From contig LATX02000019.1 of the NCBI GenBank assembly GCA_001466705.2, positions 1 through 64,000 on the forward strand: a stretch of 64,000 nt of DNA, written 5' to 3'. Numbering within the stretch: position 1 is the first letter of the stretch; each line of letters begins with the position of its first letter. Below, one piece after another: positions 1 through 11,975 of this stretch. The DNA is from Moniliophthora roreri. Taxonomy: Eukaryota; Basidiomycota; Agaricomycetes; Agaricales; Marasmiaceae. Both the position numbers and the translations under genes were made by a program. Below the pieces are notes generated by a model. It did no database searches and was not told the origin of the DNA. It was given only the letters and a program-made list of their open reading frames with translations.

Positions 1-27
1 AAAAAAAAAAAAAAAAAAAAAAAAAAA
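1..27. repeat. poly-A run at window start
   Basis: The window opens with 27 consecutive A bases. This can be a simple-sequence tract or a contig-end artefact. The stop codon of the first gene lies only 14 bases further in. Confidence 0.9.
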
Positions 28-40
28 GCCCCGTTAGCAT

Positions 41-1064
41 TCAGTAGCAGGGAGCTAAATAATAATAATAGTACCTTTCTACCCACTCCGCACGATCTCT
101 CGGGAACTCGTGAACAACAGGCATTCTGAAGAGTTCCCTTCTCGCAGAATAGAGAAGCTTGGCAGCCTCCGTGATCAGCGGCACTGTGAGAGGCACGCGA
201 CGAGAGTACAAATAGTGTCGCCATGTGCGATTTACAGCTGAGAGATAGATTGGATATGGTCCGTGTGTGGGTATAGAATTGACGTTGTCTTGTACATCAT
301 CGTGTTTGGAAGGTTCGAGGGGAAGATGGAAATGATTCGGAGGCGAAAAGGCACTTGCATATCGGAACGGGGCCGATACGAGAGGCAATAGCAGGTGAGC
401 AAGATCGTCTCGAGATTCAACCGATTCGGCTAATAAACGATCTAAAAAAAATCATAACAATGAACGGCCGCGGGTAATTTCTTGAGCAAAAGAGCAACGT
501 ACCTTTGGTAGTCAAGTACCACAAAACATGCAGTGCACAGGCATTTACAGCGTTATCGATCGGCCATCCATTGGTGTTTTCTGAACCCAGATGAAGCCTC
601 TGCCTGACGTACTGCTCTACCCAGCGATAGGCTCCTACAGAATCCATCTGGATACGATTGCAACCATCATCCTCCAAGCACATCATCCATAGAGCCCACA
701 TCAGATCTTCGATTGACATATCTTCTGATTCCGGTTCTGGATCGCCCACATTGCCGTTCTGCGCTCGTATCCTGACATCCTGCAAGACCCGGGTGTAGAG
801 CTGAAGTTGGAAAAGGTAGTCGGAGCTTCGAGGTGAAAACGAGCGCCTTGAAATGGCACTAAAGCTAAACTTGTACTTGAAAATCCTGGGATGGAGCGCC
901 GTTGAGCTGCTCAATTTCGAGTAGATTGATCTACATGACTGAAGAAGAGGGGTGAGAGAAACTGGAATGCCGACGAGATGAGGACACGAGAGGTGAAAGG
1001 CGATGTTATCGAGGATTTCGGGGGGAAGGGAGCACAATGGAGGGAGACCGAGAAAAAGAGCCAT
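41..1064 (-). CDS. F-box-like hypothetical protein, two exons
   Basis: Exon 1 is 1064-503 and exon 2 is 441-41. The 61-nt intron has donor GTACGT and acceptor TTTTTTTAG in phase 1. Joined, it gives 320 residues and keeps one open frame. The N-terminus reads LPPLCSLPPEILDNIAFHL, followed by a serine-rich LLQSCRSIYSKLSS segment. This is the F-box pattern (L-P-x-E-I-L-x-x-I) of basidiomycete F-box proteins, which recruit substrates to SCF ubiquitin ligases through Skp1. No leucine-rich or WD repeats are visible downstream; the rest is a poorly conserved alpha-helical region ending in a tyrosine run (YYYYYLAPCY). The substrate cannot be inferred. The F-box call rests on the first 40 residues only. 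The gene is not closely related to the F-box family at 57.7 kb. Confidence 0.7.
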
Positions 1065-3140
1065 GGTGGCGGATGTCCAAGGTGAACATGGTGGGTATAG
1101 ATATAGTTATACAGCTGGGTTTGTTTTACGTGAAGACAGAATTCATGCAAAGTTTGGGAATGACGAACCCACTGGCGACGGCGATCAAGAGTGTTCCTTT
1201 TTTGGACTTTGGTTCTGGATCTGGTCTGTGCTCATTTTGACGGCGATCAAATCATCAAAATCGTTCACTGCCACCGCACATAGCCGCCGGGGCTTGTATG
1301 GCTCTGTTCAAACTTGCCCTTGCTTTGGCAGAATCCTATTTTCATACACTGCACCCTCCGAGATTGATTCAGCTTACGAGACAGACTTGTCATCTTCATA
1401 GTTGATGTCCATCTTACAGCTCGACGGAGGCAGCGCTAGTCGTGGCGGGTATCATACAAAGGAAATACATCGAGGCGGGAATGCGCAATCGGTTAAACCA
1501 AATCCTACTCTCGGCTGCTCCAGATCGCGAATAGTCGACAAAAAAACAATCTCCGTCCCGTCCCTCAAACTAACTCCTTCGAGCCACAGTCCCCGAGGAG
1601 GTGGCTTCATTCCGTCCACACACACACAAAGTGCCTGCCCGTCGCTTGGCAACGACAACCTTGAAAGTACGAACACACATAGAAACCCGCGACACGAGTC
1701 ACGACACTCAGTCCAATCAGCCCTCTTATTAACAAACGTTGAATCACAAAACCCTTACCTTGCGGCGGAGAGAAGCTCTATTTCCTATGGAGAATCTTCT
1801 TTTCACAGCAGAAGCTCACCCTTCACAGTTAACAAAAGATGCGGCCAACAAATGATTTTGATCGGTGGCTGCAAGCGGGACAGCTCAGGACGGCTCCCGT
1901 CGTAACTTGGCTCTCTCGAGATGAACTATGCAATCTCCGTTACTCGTCCCTGTTTGTCCTCGAGGTTTGAAATGGCCGAGGAGAAGGAGATCTCATCATT
2001 CATGGCTAACAGTGCCTGCCGCCCTTTGAACAATCCTCCACTTTTTTGAAATCCACCTTTGAATGAATGAAACATTGAACGAAAGATCATGGATACCCGC
2101 CAGGACAAGTACGAGGGAAATGATAATGACATACATCCCCAATGGACTTGTCTTCAAGATCCGGAAATCAGCCAGCTCATGTCTAGAACTCCCAATAATG
2201 AGCCCTAGTTCTTCCGAACTCCTAGAAATCCGCGTCGTTGCCCGTATAGTAGCGAACCTGCATCCGAAAAACCAGGACCAGGACGGAGATACTTGCATTT
2301 TTCAAAGAAGCCGCAGTAAGTAACCTGCGATCCTTCAAGTAAATATCTCTTGGCTCAGTGACCTTTCACGTAGGAATGCGAACTGCGAGATAAACATACA
2401 TACCAAACAAGGTATCTTTCGTTTCACGGAAATGGACTATAGCCCATCGTAATAGCATAACGTTGGGTACATAAGTAGTTCGGGTTGCGTCAACAGAAGC
2501 TTATGGCCACAGGCCAAGGGGACATACCCTAAACGCCGCCGGTCGAGACCCCAGAGAAAGTCTGGAAAAATGTAAGTATGTTATTGATTCCCGGTCTCTT
2601 GGAGTTCCAATCTGTAAAGATGGAGACCCATGTCGAGTTGACTTTGCGAACATATGTTTGACATGTTCATGCTGTCGCATTGATGAACCTGCAGCTTGAA
2701 GTAACAAGTGTCGTACAAAGGAATCAGCCCTGATGGAATCGAAGGCGAACTCATCTCTCATGAAGGAGAAACGAGACATGTCCCACCGATGCCTGAGAAA
2801 ATCAAGTGGTTAGCGAACGGGAGTCTCCGGATAACAAACATAGTACCTCCTCACGGGTTATCATCACAGTCAGAGAGCCCAGACATTCCATACTGTCGCC
2901 TTCCGTACTGACGTCATTGCAATCGTCATATATGTTCTCAAGTAGGGCGATAGAAAGTCATTTGCACTGTCAAAAAAGTGAGCATAATGGATCCAGTGTC
3001 AATTTTTGTAGTGTTCGTAGCATAACATTGTCCTGTCAAGGAAAGAAAAGCGACGTTTAGCATATCTTCCACATAAGAAGGCGAAATATCGTTCTAGTCC
3101 GAGTCCGAGCTCGGAAAAAACCACATGACCCTATTTTTCT
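1065..3140. other. no resolved gene
   Basis: Ordinary CpG content. Plus-strand open frames at 1003-1401 and 1402-1905 read on through each other's stops without recognisable domains or splice sites. A minus-strand frame at 1996-2298 contains one hydrophobic stretch (GMYVIIISLVLVLAGIHDL) and could be an exon of a membrane protein, but I could not connect it to others with consistent phases. Confidence 0.3.
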
Positions 3141-4292
3141 CTACTTGCAGAGTCTCTCGTAAAGGATCTTGCACCTATAGCGCCTGGAAGAATGAATGGC
3201 GCCACCGACAAAAGGTGATACCAAGATTCCGAATAGGACGCTCAGAACCTTGTTAAGAAGGTTTGGGCGTCGAAGGTCCCCGCGAATGTAGGCACGCGAC
3301 AAATCCTGAGATTCTGATATACAAGACAGCGGGTGCACAGGAAAAAAGATGCACCGGCTCGCCCAAGATGGACCTTTACGAATGACATGTCTGATGGAGG
3401 TGGTCCCCGCGCCTACGGCAGAATGGATGTCCACAAGACTGAAGCTTAGTGTGTCAACCACGCTGCATGACCAGTTACATGCTATCAAATGGTGTACCTA
3501 CAAAACAAACCGACAAGATGAGAAGCCCTATTCTTCCATGAATCGACTCGTACCAGCTTGGACCACGGAGTGTTGCCTCCACGATCTTCATCCCTGGATA
3601 TTAACCGCTTCAATGGCGGCAATATTCTGAATACAGTTGTAGCAAGAGCCGCATATTCCGCATAAATCAAAGGCGTCTACATCTCTGTATTCGGGATAGG
3701 TCTCACGGTACCAAGCCTGAGGGAATCCGAGGATGATAGGGCCTTCTTTGATATTAAAATCTGACATCTGCAATCAGGATCTGAGCCACAGGAAAAAAGA
3801 CATGGTACATATCAGCGAATAGGTCCCCTTAATTAAGAGGATGAGGACCTGAACCTTGTTTGGTTTTTTTCAGCATCCCGGCACATTTCAGCCACAAACA
3901 CCGCTCTGACTACTCCCAACCATCGGTTTGTATGGCAATAGATATCACCATGAGATCTACCCGCTCTTGAACAGACTTGCACCACGAATCACTGGAAGAG
4001 TGCATGATTCAACACGCAGTTTCTCTAACCGGATAAGTCTCACGTACTACAAATTCGGCGGGCCGGGCATTGGCCTCTGTAAATGAAGATCGAGACCATA
4101 GTTTCCGCAATACAGCAGTCCTAGCATAACGGTAGATACGAGCAATGCTGCAGGAAAGCAGATAGGATGTAACCATTCAACGCGATGGTTGAAGCGATAG
4201 TTGGATTGGGGGAAAGCATATTTACACACGACAGCCGTATTCGGTATGTCACATAATGTTGTTATCACCTGACTCCGTGACATCGTACTCAA
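3141..4292 (-). other. possible unresolved multi-exon gene
   Basis: Three minus-strand open segments look weakly protein-like. 4292-4047 holds one hydrophobic helix (HPICFPAALLVSTVMLGLLY). 3773-3588 has a cysteine cluster (DLCGICGSCYNC). 3488-3141 has a second hydrophobic stretch (NKVLSVLFGILVSPFVGG). They lie in order on one strand, so a small membrane protein with introns is possible. I did not find donor and acceptor pairs that join them cleanly and recognise no family. It could equally be a decayed gene. Confidence 0.2.
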
Positions 4293-5021
4293 TTTGAATT
4301 TCTAACGTTGTAATACGACGCGCGAACTGGGGTTCCGCACTTTGTCACCTTCCCCGTCGTTCACATGGCACCAGATTCCCTGCATACTCTCCGACGTTTG
4401 TCCTACTTATCTACGCCCGGTGCGCATGATTTACACCACAACTTGACCCAAGTTATTTAGGGAGAGGGGTAAAGGTGTGGAAATATAGTATGTAAGGGAA
4501 TCGCGGTGGGTAGTAGTAGCCATAAGTATTCGCATTGCTTCTCATTGATGTGTGCTTAACAGGTTCCTGGGAGCCCAGATGGCGGACGATATCTGATAGC
4601 ATGCGATACGACTGAATCCGGTAATGTTACAACCAGGTTACGCCGTCCCAACATTTTTGCACCTCTATATCTATCATTGTTCCGAGTACTGGAGTAAGGT
4701 AAAGTTATATAACCAAGCCCATTTCGCCTTCCGCCCAAAGAATCAAATTCTCAAAGCTATTCACGGATCAGCGGGTTTTGCTTTTCAGCCTGATGGTCTG
4801 CTGATTCAGTGATTGTATCCAGGTATCGTCCCCGGGGAAAGACAGAAGGAGTTCATATTGCAAATTACCGATACTACCAAGATCAATGTATGCCAGCAGA
4901 AGGTGAGTTGTTGAATCAATCAATAGTTCCTCCGTTGCTTTGTGCTGAAGTTGAAGTCTGATACAGATATTCGTCAGACATTGACAAGCGAGCAATTTCC
5001 GGAAACCAAAAGTCTACTATT
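4293..5021. other. intergenic, 3' flank of A1
   Basis: No gene seen. From about 4840 onward the sequence resembles the 3' flank of gene A2 (about 13960-14159), for example GTTCATATTG and TGTATGCCAGC in the same order. The block duplication therefore includes this flank. Confidence 0.5.
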
Positions 5022-6741
5022 TCATCCGATATGTGGCATGTATGTATTCCATTGCACTGCTTCGTATCCATCTCGATGGAGGTCCCTCAATGCCGTCAGT
5101 GCGAGGACAATCAACGCGAGCCGCGCGGGCACGTAAACAGCGAATAGAAGAAACATGAGGACCATCCATAATGTCCCGACGATTTGGAGTACCATCTCCA
5201 GTTTATACCTTCTCCTCGTTGTCCCCTCCTGCATCTTCTCTACGATCTTTCTAATGATGTATTTTCCTGAAAGATGTAAGGCACTGAAGATGATTGGCGC
5301 CGAGGTCGCAAAAACTGCCGAAATTCGCCATAACGTTCTCTCGATAGCCGTAGGAAATGAGAAGAACCACGGAATCAAATGTATCGCAGCGAACAAGATT
5401 GCGACGATGTATGTTATGGCGTGTATCGGTATTGTATCCTTATCCAACCTTGAAGAGAAGAGGTAACGACAATTATCACTTTCGATGCCGGCGCCAAGGT
5501 CGCGGAATCGAGTGCCCAATGCGACGATGGGGTAGAGGGGGGAAAAAATCCGCGACTTCAGAAAGGCAAAAATCCTTTCGTTGGAAAGTGAATGGTAGTC
5601 GTCTGCGACATACATGACTGCCGCGTTGATACCTGTTCCGCAAGCATCCACGGCATATCGCACTAGTCTGCAAAGCAAGTTCGTCCAAAACTTTTCCCTG
5701 GGCAATTTTAGGGCAGGAGGATGTAGCTGCCAATAGACGCGTATCGGATGCCGAACGCGCAACGGCTTATTCCACCATAAGAAGTATGTGATGAAGTTGA
5801 GAACTGCAAATGCGAATACGACTACCTCGAGTGCAGTAACTTCGAGGCCTTGGATAACACGGGCGACGCACTGTAAGATGAACCACAGGGTCTGGACGAG
5901 TGCAATGGTCTTCGTTAAAGCATCAGCATGTCCCTTGTCTCTGATTTCATCTTGTGTCATGCGGATATGTCCTCTGGCGAGAAGATACTCCAGTAAGCAA
6001 GAATAACGTTTGGCTAGTTCCGAAGGAGCTGTCTCGCTGCATTCCTGGGGGAAACCTATGTGAGTGTCCTGTAGTGTAAACAAAGCCCGAGACGCACTTG
6101 TTCGAGCAAGGGTTTGTCCCTCCGCTGCACTATCTCATCCAAGGTCCAACCATTCCCGATACCAACTGCAAGCCTAAACTCCCAAGAGTCGCTGACATCG
6201 CGGTTATAGCAATACTCCCCCGTGTTTCGGTCAATTGAGTGGTTGAAACTGGGCCGATCCCAGAGATAACACACAAAAGTATCATCGTCATATAGGGCAA
6301 GGCCTCCCATAAGGACGAGAAAGGCATGACACTTCTTCCAGCCATACTCTAAGAGAGAAGAAGTCAGAATGACTCAGCGCTAGAGGATGTCTGCGTAAAT
6401 TACACACTTTTATATTTCCTGGTGATCCTTAGGCAAGAGACCCATTGGCGCAGTGCCCATAAAATCATCAATTCGGGGGCGACAACTGCCATGAAAGCAA
6501 TCAGCCCGTATTTCATGAGCACGACTGTGAAGTGATCTCCAACGGTAGGAACATTCGGATGGACGGCAACCCATGTGCAAAGAATCACAACCGAGTAACA
6601 GTTCCACAAGATATCCGTAATGGTCCTGCATTTATCGATGTCGTTGCAGGAAGAGTTGATGGACGGATCATCGGCCATGACATCCGCACCTGCAAATGCA
6701 TTGAGGGAAATGGGACGTGCGACTGCATAGAGGAATAGCAT
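5022..6741 (-). CDS. multi-pass membrane protein A1 (535 aa)
   Basis: The three exons are 6741-6408, 6348-6098 and 6044-5022, with introns of 59 and 53 nt in phases 1 and 0, the same phases as its three paralogues. The start is the ATG at 6741, aligned with MLFLYAVARP of A2. Hydrophobic segments lie at residues about 35-60 and 68-95 (exon 1), 205-260, 395-440 and 465-510 (exon 3). Conserved signatures are NINKCRT-like CNDIDKCRT, GHADALTKTI, TLWFILQCVARVIQGL, FLWWNKPLRVRHP, LIPWFFSFP and a C-terminal VQWNTYMPHIG. This is an uncharacterised fungal membrane-protein family, strongly expanded in mushrooms, with no assigned activity that I know. No catalytic motif is visible. It pairs with A2 as subfamily A. 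Confidence 0.85.
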
Positions 6742-6859
6742 CACGCTCGAGGCGTTAAAAGCACGGGAGCGAAATGGGACTGGAATGTTATAACGCTGCG
6801 ACCACGCTGACTACATGAGGCGAGGGAGGCTCCATTCTTGTAGATTCGCATTGAATCAT

Positions 6860-8215
6860 TAATGCCAGCGATCTATTAGATGCCTTTTGCTGAGCGTAAT
6901 AAAGGCAGCGACACTCGATGTGTAAGCCACTGTGATCAGAAGGGATTTAAAGGTTAATAATAATAATAAAACAGGTATAATTTGGACGTCCACCTTTCGG
7001 CCCTCGTCAATAATTTTGAATTTCCGTCGCGGCCGAGACCATTCTACATCCACGAGTGCATTTGACAGGAAGATTGCAGCAAGAGAAGAAGAGGTCTGAA
7101 TCCAAGCCAAGTCTACAGTCGCGGCAAAAAGTAATGCAATCCCAAAAATAGTAAATCGTTCTCACACCCGCCAAAATCACTGGAGGTTCCACGAAGACCT
7201 TCAACACAATTGTCCATTTTTCTCATTTTTCAAATGAGTTCATACATTCTGAGCCTCAGCTTCCCAAAACAGTTAAAAAAACCACATGGAAATCAATCTG
7301 CGTCAGACTTTTTCTGGGATGAATCTCACTCCTAGGCAGATGGGAACCAATTTCCCAATATGGAATTGCATTACTTTTTGCCGCGACTGTATATCCTTCA
7401 GCTACCAGTGCACGGTGAGATGCTTTGCTGCGTACGTAGCCTTACCTTTGCACATGGGCGGGTGGCGAAAACTTCGAAGCTGCTGTGTTTCGTGCCGCGC
7501 TATCGCCGTATAGGCGCTTTCCTCAGCGCTTGCTTCAGTCAGTGAATCATCTTTCGCGGGCACCTCAGGACCTGAGCGACGTAGGCATGGGACGGGGTAC
7601 ATGTTTTAGACATTGCTTTGAAGAATGGGTTAGATTATAGGCATGCAGCCGGCGGAAACAAACTTGACTCACAGACAACTCTGAGGCATATCTGCTCCAC
7701 AGCAAACGCATATGAAGCCTATTTATGATCTGGATGTGTGTTTCAGGGATATGAATGAGTTGATCGGTAGCAAGCTTCTGTCCTCGTATGGCTTGCTCAG
7801 CTTCGGTGCCTTCTCCGTTACAGATGCGTGTACAAGGACGTCAGACTCGAGTGCGATGTGATCCTATGCTACATCTCTCTTGATCCCGTGTATGTAGCAC
7901 GTTTGTCGGTAGCTATCGAAATAGCGTCAAAGGATGGTTAAAACAGGAATCACCGTGATAATTATAAAGAATTTTGAGCATAAAGTGATCTTACTGGATG
8001 AACCAAAGGTATTGTTTATACCGAGCGGTGACTGTGATAAAAGCCGCGACCCTTCAGGTCGCATTAATTTCCGGACCGTCGTGCAAATGAACTCGGTAGA
8101 TCGCAGGGAGCATTAGAATTCGAACGACACGGATATATACAAAATTTATATTGCCGAGCGTCATGACGAACACGATCCCATCTGTGAATAGCACTCTCGC
8201 ATTAACAAGTCAGCT
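6860..8215 (-). pseudogene. decayed spacer gene C1
   Basis: The minus strand between B1 and A1 holds short protein-like stretches that recur in the spacer of the second block. Examples are GIVFVMTLGNINFVYIRV (about 8200-8150), the region reading DVLVHAS...SLKHTS in shifted frames (about 7860-7730) and VAYTSSVAAFITLSKRHLID (about 6930-6870). Frames are broken by stops and shifts and by the MITE at 7116-7389. An ancestral third membrane-protein gene, now lost, explains this best. I do not recognise the family. Confidence 0.4.
7116..7389. mobile_element. MITE, Tc1/mariner type (274 bp)
   Basis: The terminal inverted repeats are about 25 bp: CAGTCGCGGCAAAAAGTAAT at the left and its reverse complement at the right (ATTACTTTTTGCCGCGACTG). 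TA dinucleotides flank it at 7114-7115 and 7390-7391, as expected for Tc1/mariner insertion. There is no coding capacity. The homologous position in the duplicated block (about 16155-16175) lacks it. A second copy of the family is at 35294-35588 and shares internal stretches such as GAAGACC(T/C)TCAACA and GCAGATGGGAA. Confidence 0.9.
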
Positions 8216-8253
8216 ATAGGTTCGGTCCTCGCTTGATAACCGGGTATTCCCCG

Positions 8254-9958
8254 TTATCCGATATGTGGAATGAAGCTATTCCACTGCACCGCCTGGTATG
8301 CACTAGAAGGAAGTTCTCTCAATGTCGTGAACGATATTGCAATGACCACGAGTCTTGCAGCGACATAGAGAGCATACAAGATGCACTGTAGGAGCGCCAA
8401 CAAATACCACACCGCGGTCACAAGGAAAATGACGACGAGAAGAAGTGTTGAAGGGGTGCGGGCAGTCTCCACGATGTGCCAAAGGCGGTGGTGAACCACG
8501 TGTAGAATTCCTGTCGAAACAGAAGAGCCGACCACGAAAACAGCGGCTATGCGCCATAGCATCTGCTCTAGCCGGGTCGGGAATGTGAAGAACCATGGGA
8601 TGCAATGTATTGCACCGAATATAATTGATACGGGGTACAGGGCAATGCGATGGAGAGAACGGACTCGCCCAAGTCGAGTCGAGAATAGATACCGACTATC
8701 GTCGCTATCGAGTCCCATCACAATGTCACGATACCTGGCCGATAGGGAAGCGAGTGGGTACAGTGGTGCAAAGATACGCCACCGAAGAAATTTGAAAGGC
8801 TGTTCTTCAGAAAGGGTGACGTAGTCGGATTGAATGTAGGCAGAAACCTCCGAAAACATCTTGCAGGTCGCCCTCCAGACTCGTAACCGCATATCAGCGA
8901 TCCACTTTCCCCAGGTAGGCTCGGGTTCCTTTCGTCCTGAGGTAGGCGGGCATGGTTTCAAGACGACGCGTACAGGTCTGCGAACGCGAAGTGGTTTGTA
9001 CCACCAGAAGAAATTGGTGACGAAACTGAGAATGGCAAATGCAAACGTGATAATTTCAAGCTCAGTGACGGCGAGGCCTTGTACGGCGCGCGCGATGCAT
9101 TGTAGAATGAACCAGCTGGCTTGAAGGATTGTGATGGTCTTGGACAAGGCATCCCCGTGACCTCTGTCCTCGATTTCATCTTTGGTAATGCTGATGACAC
9201 CTTTGGCAATAAGATAATGCAGTAGGCACGAGTACTCTTTATGGATCTGCTTTGCTCTTTTCCGGTCCTCATCCTATCATTCTACGTCAGTATCTAACAC
9301 TTCCAAAATACGACATTGACAAACCGATAATTCATTCAGGGGAAGAAGTAGTTGTCGCCTATCGCTTTGTGATTCCTTCTCAAGTCCTAATGCATATCTC
9401 ATGGCTAGCCCGTCGAACTGGTCTTTAACACTATATGAGCCGATGCCAGGTCTGATATAATCGTTGAAATGTTCCGTGTCCCAAAGGTAAGTGATAAAGG
9501 TGTCTCCATCATACAGGGCGAAGCCCCCCATAATGACAAAGAAAGCGTGGCATCGTGTCCATCCGTATTCTGGGAGGCCTATCAGAGAGAGGTCCTCAGA
9601 CATGACTAGAACACTCACCCTTGTACTTTTTAGCAACTTCCCGACTCGAGAGCCACTGACACAACGCCCACAGAGTTATTAACTCTGGCGTGAGTAAGGC
9701 GATGAATATAATCAAGCAATATTCGAGAAGCACGACGGCCGTATGGCGTCCCACTTTTGGCACATTGGGATGAACTGTTACCCACGTGCAAAGGATGACA
9801 ACCGAATAGCAGTTCCATAGAATATCAATGACCGTCCTGCACTTGTTAATGTTATCACAAGGCGGTGAGAACGGATTTAGGGACGAAGCAAAAACGTTCG
9901 AGTCTACGGCCGTTTCCGAAATGGGTATTGGTCGACTGAGGGCGTACAGAAGTAGCAT
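8254..9958 (-). CDS. multi-pass membrane protein B1 (534 aa)
   Basis: The exons are 9958-9619, 9569-9325 and 9273-8254, with introns of 49 and 50 nt in phases 1 and 0. An in-frame ATG at 10033 would add 25 residues. I prefer 9958 because CACCATGTTACTTC is shared with B2 and the protein then aligns with MLLLYALARP. It has the same architecture as A1: CDNINKCRTVIDILWN, two exon-1 helices, EYGWTRCHAFFVIMGG at the exon 2 start, DRGHGDALSKTITILQASWF, FFWWYKPLRVRRPVRV, CIPWFFTFPTRLEQMLW and a C-terminal VQWNSFIPHIG. The function is unknown and the likely location is a cell membrane. It pairs with B2 as subfamily B (YRDIVMGLDSDDSRYLFSTR versus YRDIVMGLESDDCRYLFSSR). Confidence 0.85.
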
Positions 9959-11975
9959 GGTGGGGCAGTGGGGTAAAAGGGGTTGTGGTGCCATCTTATA
10001 TGTGAATGCTAGGTGTGATGCTTGCCTCTGCATGGGTTAGATTCATGCATATACAGTGAGGTCCCAACTCCTATGTTCCGGTGAGAAGAGCATGGGGCAA
10101 CGTAATGAAAGATCAATGAGAATATACAGAACATTCGATGCCCATCGCCTTGTGGTTGATGCTGTCATTTGCTGCCCATCCTACATGAAATTGGCGCTTG
10201 AATAAGGTGCCATGGTGTATGGGAATATGAAACCTCGTTTACCCACTTTTCACCCCAGCACATGCAGCTATATATCCCTGTCAAATCTAAATGGACTGTT
10301 CTGCAGCTGCGTTACTGCCTAATGGGCGAGACTTACCAAAGTGAGTATTACTAGATCTTGAGCAGTTGCTGTTAACGAAGCTACAGCTCCCGCTGTTGAC
10401 GGCGGCACAACAACTAGCGGGTTGGTACCTTGAGGAAGTTACTGGTCCACACCTGCAGTGGTTCAGGTGATATTCCGACCAAGACACCTCCCTAGGAGCT
10501 TCCGGAAGATTGGTGGCCCATGCAACGCGTGGGATCCTTGCGAGATCCTTGCAGTTCTGCAGGATTTACTTGCCCAGTGTAAACCGGAGCGACACGGATC
10601 GTGAGACGACTTGATCAAAACCTGCATCCGAACATGGAGCGAAATGGTTCAATAGCTAGGCCTTGAGGCACCCACATGCATAACCCCTCTTCACAATCCA
10701 GCAACTCTTGTGCAGCAATATTCTCATGTGCATGAATTCGGGTGCGTTCCCTTGTCTGGAGAGGCTGTATTAGTACGAAGACTTCCGCGTGATTGACTCG
10801 AGGAAACGTACGATTAAGGAGTATGATTCATTTCATATTTTTTTCCAACGGAGACCAGAAAAGCTATGGTCCAACGAAACCCTGAAAAGATCGGTTCATC
10901 GACTCAACATCGACCTTCAGTGTTTCAGCAAGATTTACAGATATTACTGATGCAAGCAGTACTCACGAGATGACTACGAGAGGACCAGGGCTTATGTGAA
11001 TTTTCGTCGACATTGAAAGGCTGAAATTTGCTTCATTGGTGGGGAGAGTTAAATGAAGGTCCGTGGAGAGTCCGAGTCGCGAGGAAAAGACCCGGATCCG
11101 GTGGGAACAATTTCATTGTCAAATTGCACTGTTCTCTTGACCACCATGATCATCACCCTTTGACTCTGTCGTCGTAAAAGCTCGTTTGGATGGAACTTGT
11201 TCGAAAGAAGAATTCTCATGACGGTGCGTAATCTCTGATCGAACTCAAGGTTAAATTGATATCGTACACTTATACGTCTTCAGGCAGATATATCCAGTCA
11301 GAGAACGAGTCTCAAAATGATGGGGATCTCAACTGGCTGGGAAACCCAAAATCTTGGTCAACGCACGGGGTATTGGGTATTGGTGGAATTGATAGAATTT
11401 GGTGGACTACAAAACTTCCGAGGGATTGACGATGGCATTTTTGTGAGCACTTCTTCCTTGACTCGTTCCGAACGCTCAGTTCTAAAGTGAGTTTGGATAT
11501 CATAGCCATGTCAGCTTCAAGGCCTTTTCTCGCAGGTGTCGCCCGTGGAAGTGGAGAACAGTGCCTGACCATTCCTTGATCCCACGAAACTCTCCAACGA
11601 CTCCGGTCCGTCAGGGTATAGAGAAGGGCCTGTCGGTATAAGTATTGGAAAGGGTCGGAAGTGTCAAATAGGTAGCATAGGAAATTCTTTTCTCCGCGTA
11701 CTACGGTTCACTGACGCTCACTCACAGCTACGTTACGATGTTGGCGGAAGTGTATCAAGAAACTTTAAAGGAAAGCCGTAGCCTATTACACAGTCGGTAT
11801 CGCGAGTGCTGGTATTGTAAATGATAGTGAACGCTATCTAAACACGTTACAAACAAGAATGCAGAGCAATCGTCTAGATAAAAGTCCATCAATCCTAAAC
11901 TGCAAGATCTGAACCACAGGCATCGCACTCTAATGTATACCTGTCCAATATGTGTCAGTTAAGCCGGAATACTTG
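9959..11975. other. no gene seen
   Basis: The first 80 bases are the B1 promoter and share ACCATCTTATATG with the B2 promoter. The rest has ordinary CpG content and only short frames (longest 86 codons, minus 11572-11312) without domains or credible splice pairs. Confidence 0.4.

Larger units (their letters stand above)
4840..10030. repeat. segmental duplication, copy 1 (A1-B1 block)
   Basis: This block carries gene A1, a decayed spacer gene and gene B1, all on the minus strand. The same order, strand and intron phases occur in copy 2 at about 13960-18700. Non-coding stretches match too. GAGCGTAATAAAGGC lies downstream of each first-gene promoter, and TCGGTGCCTTCTC lies in both spacers. Coding identity is moderate, so the duplication is old. 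Confidence 0.8.

Noticed and set aside
1402..1905. 167-codon plus-strand frame
   Set aside because: No domain, no ATG-led continuation with splice sites, and biased toward low-complexity Ser/Arg; likely chance.
6130..6345. Alternative minus-strand frames within A1 exon 2
   Set aside because: Only the frame giving HAFLVLMGGLALY is conserved in all four paralogues.
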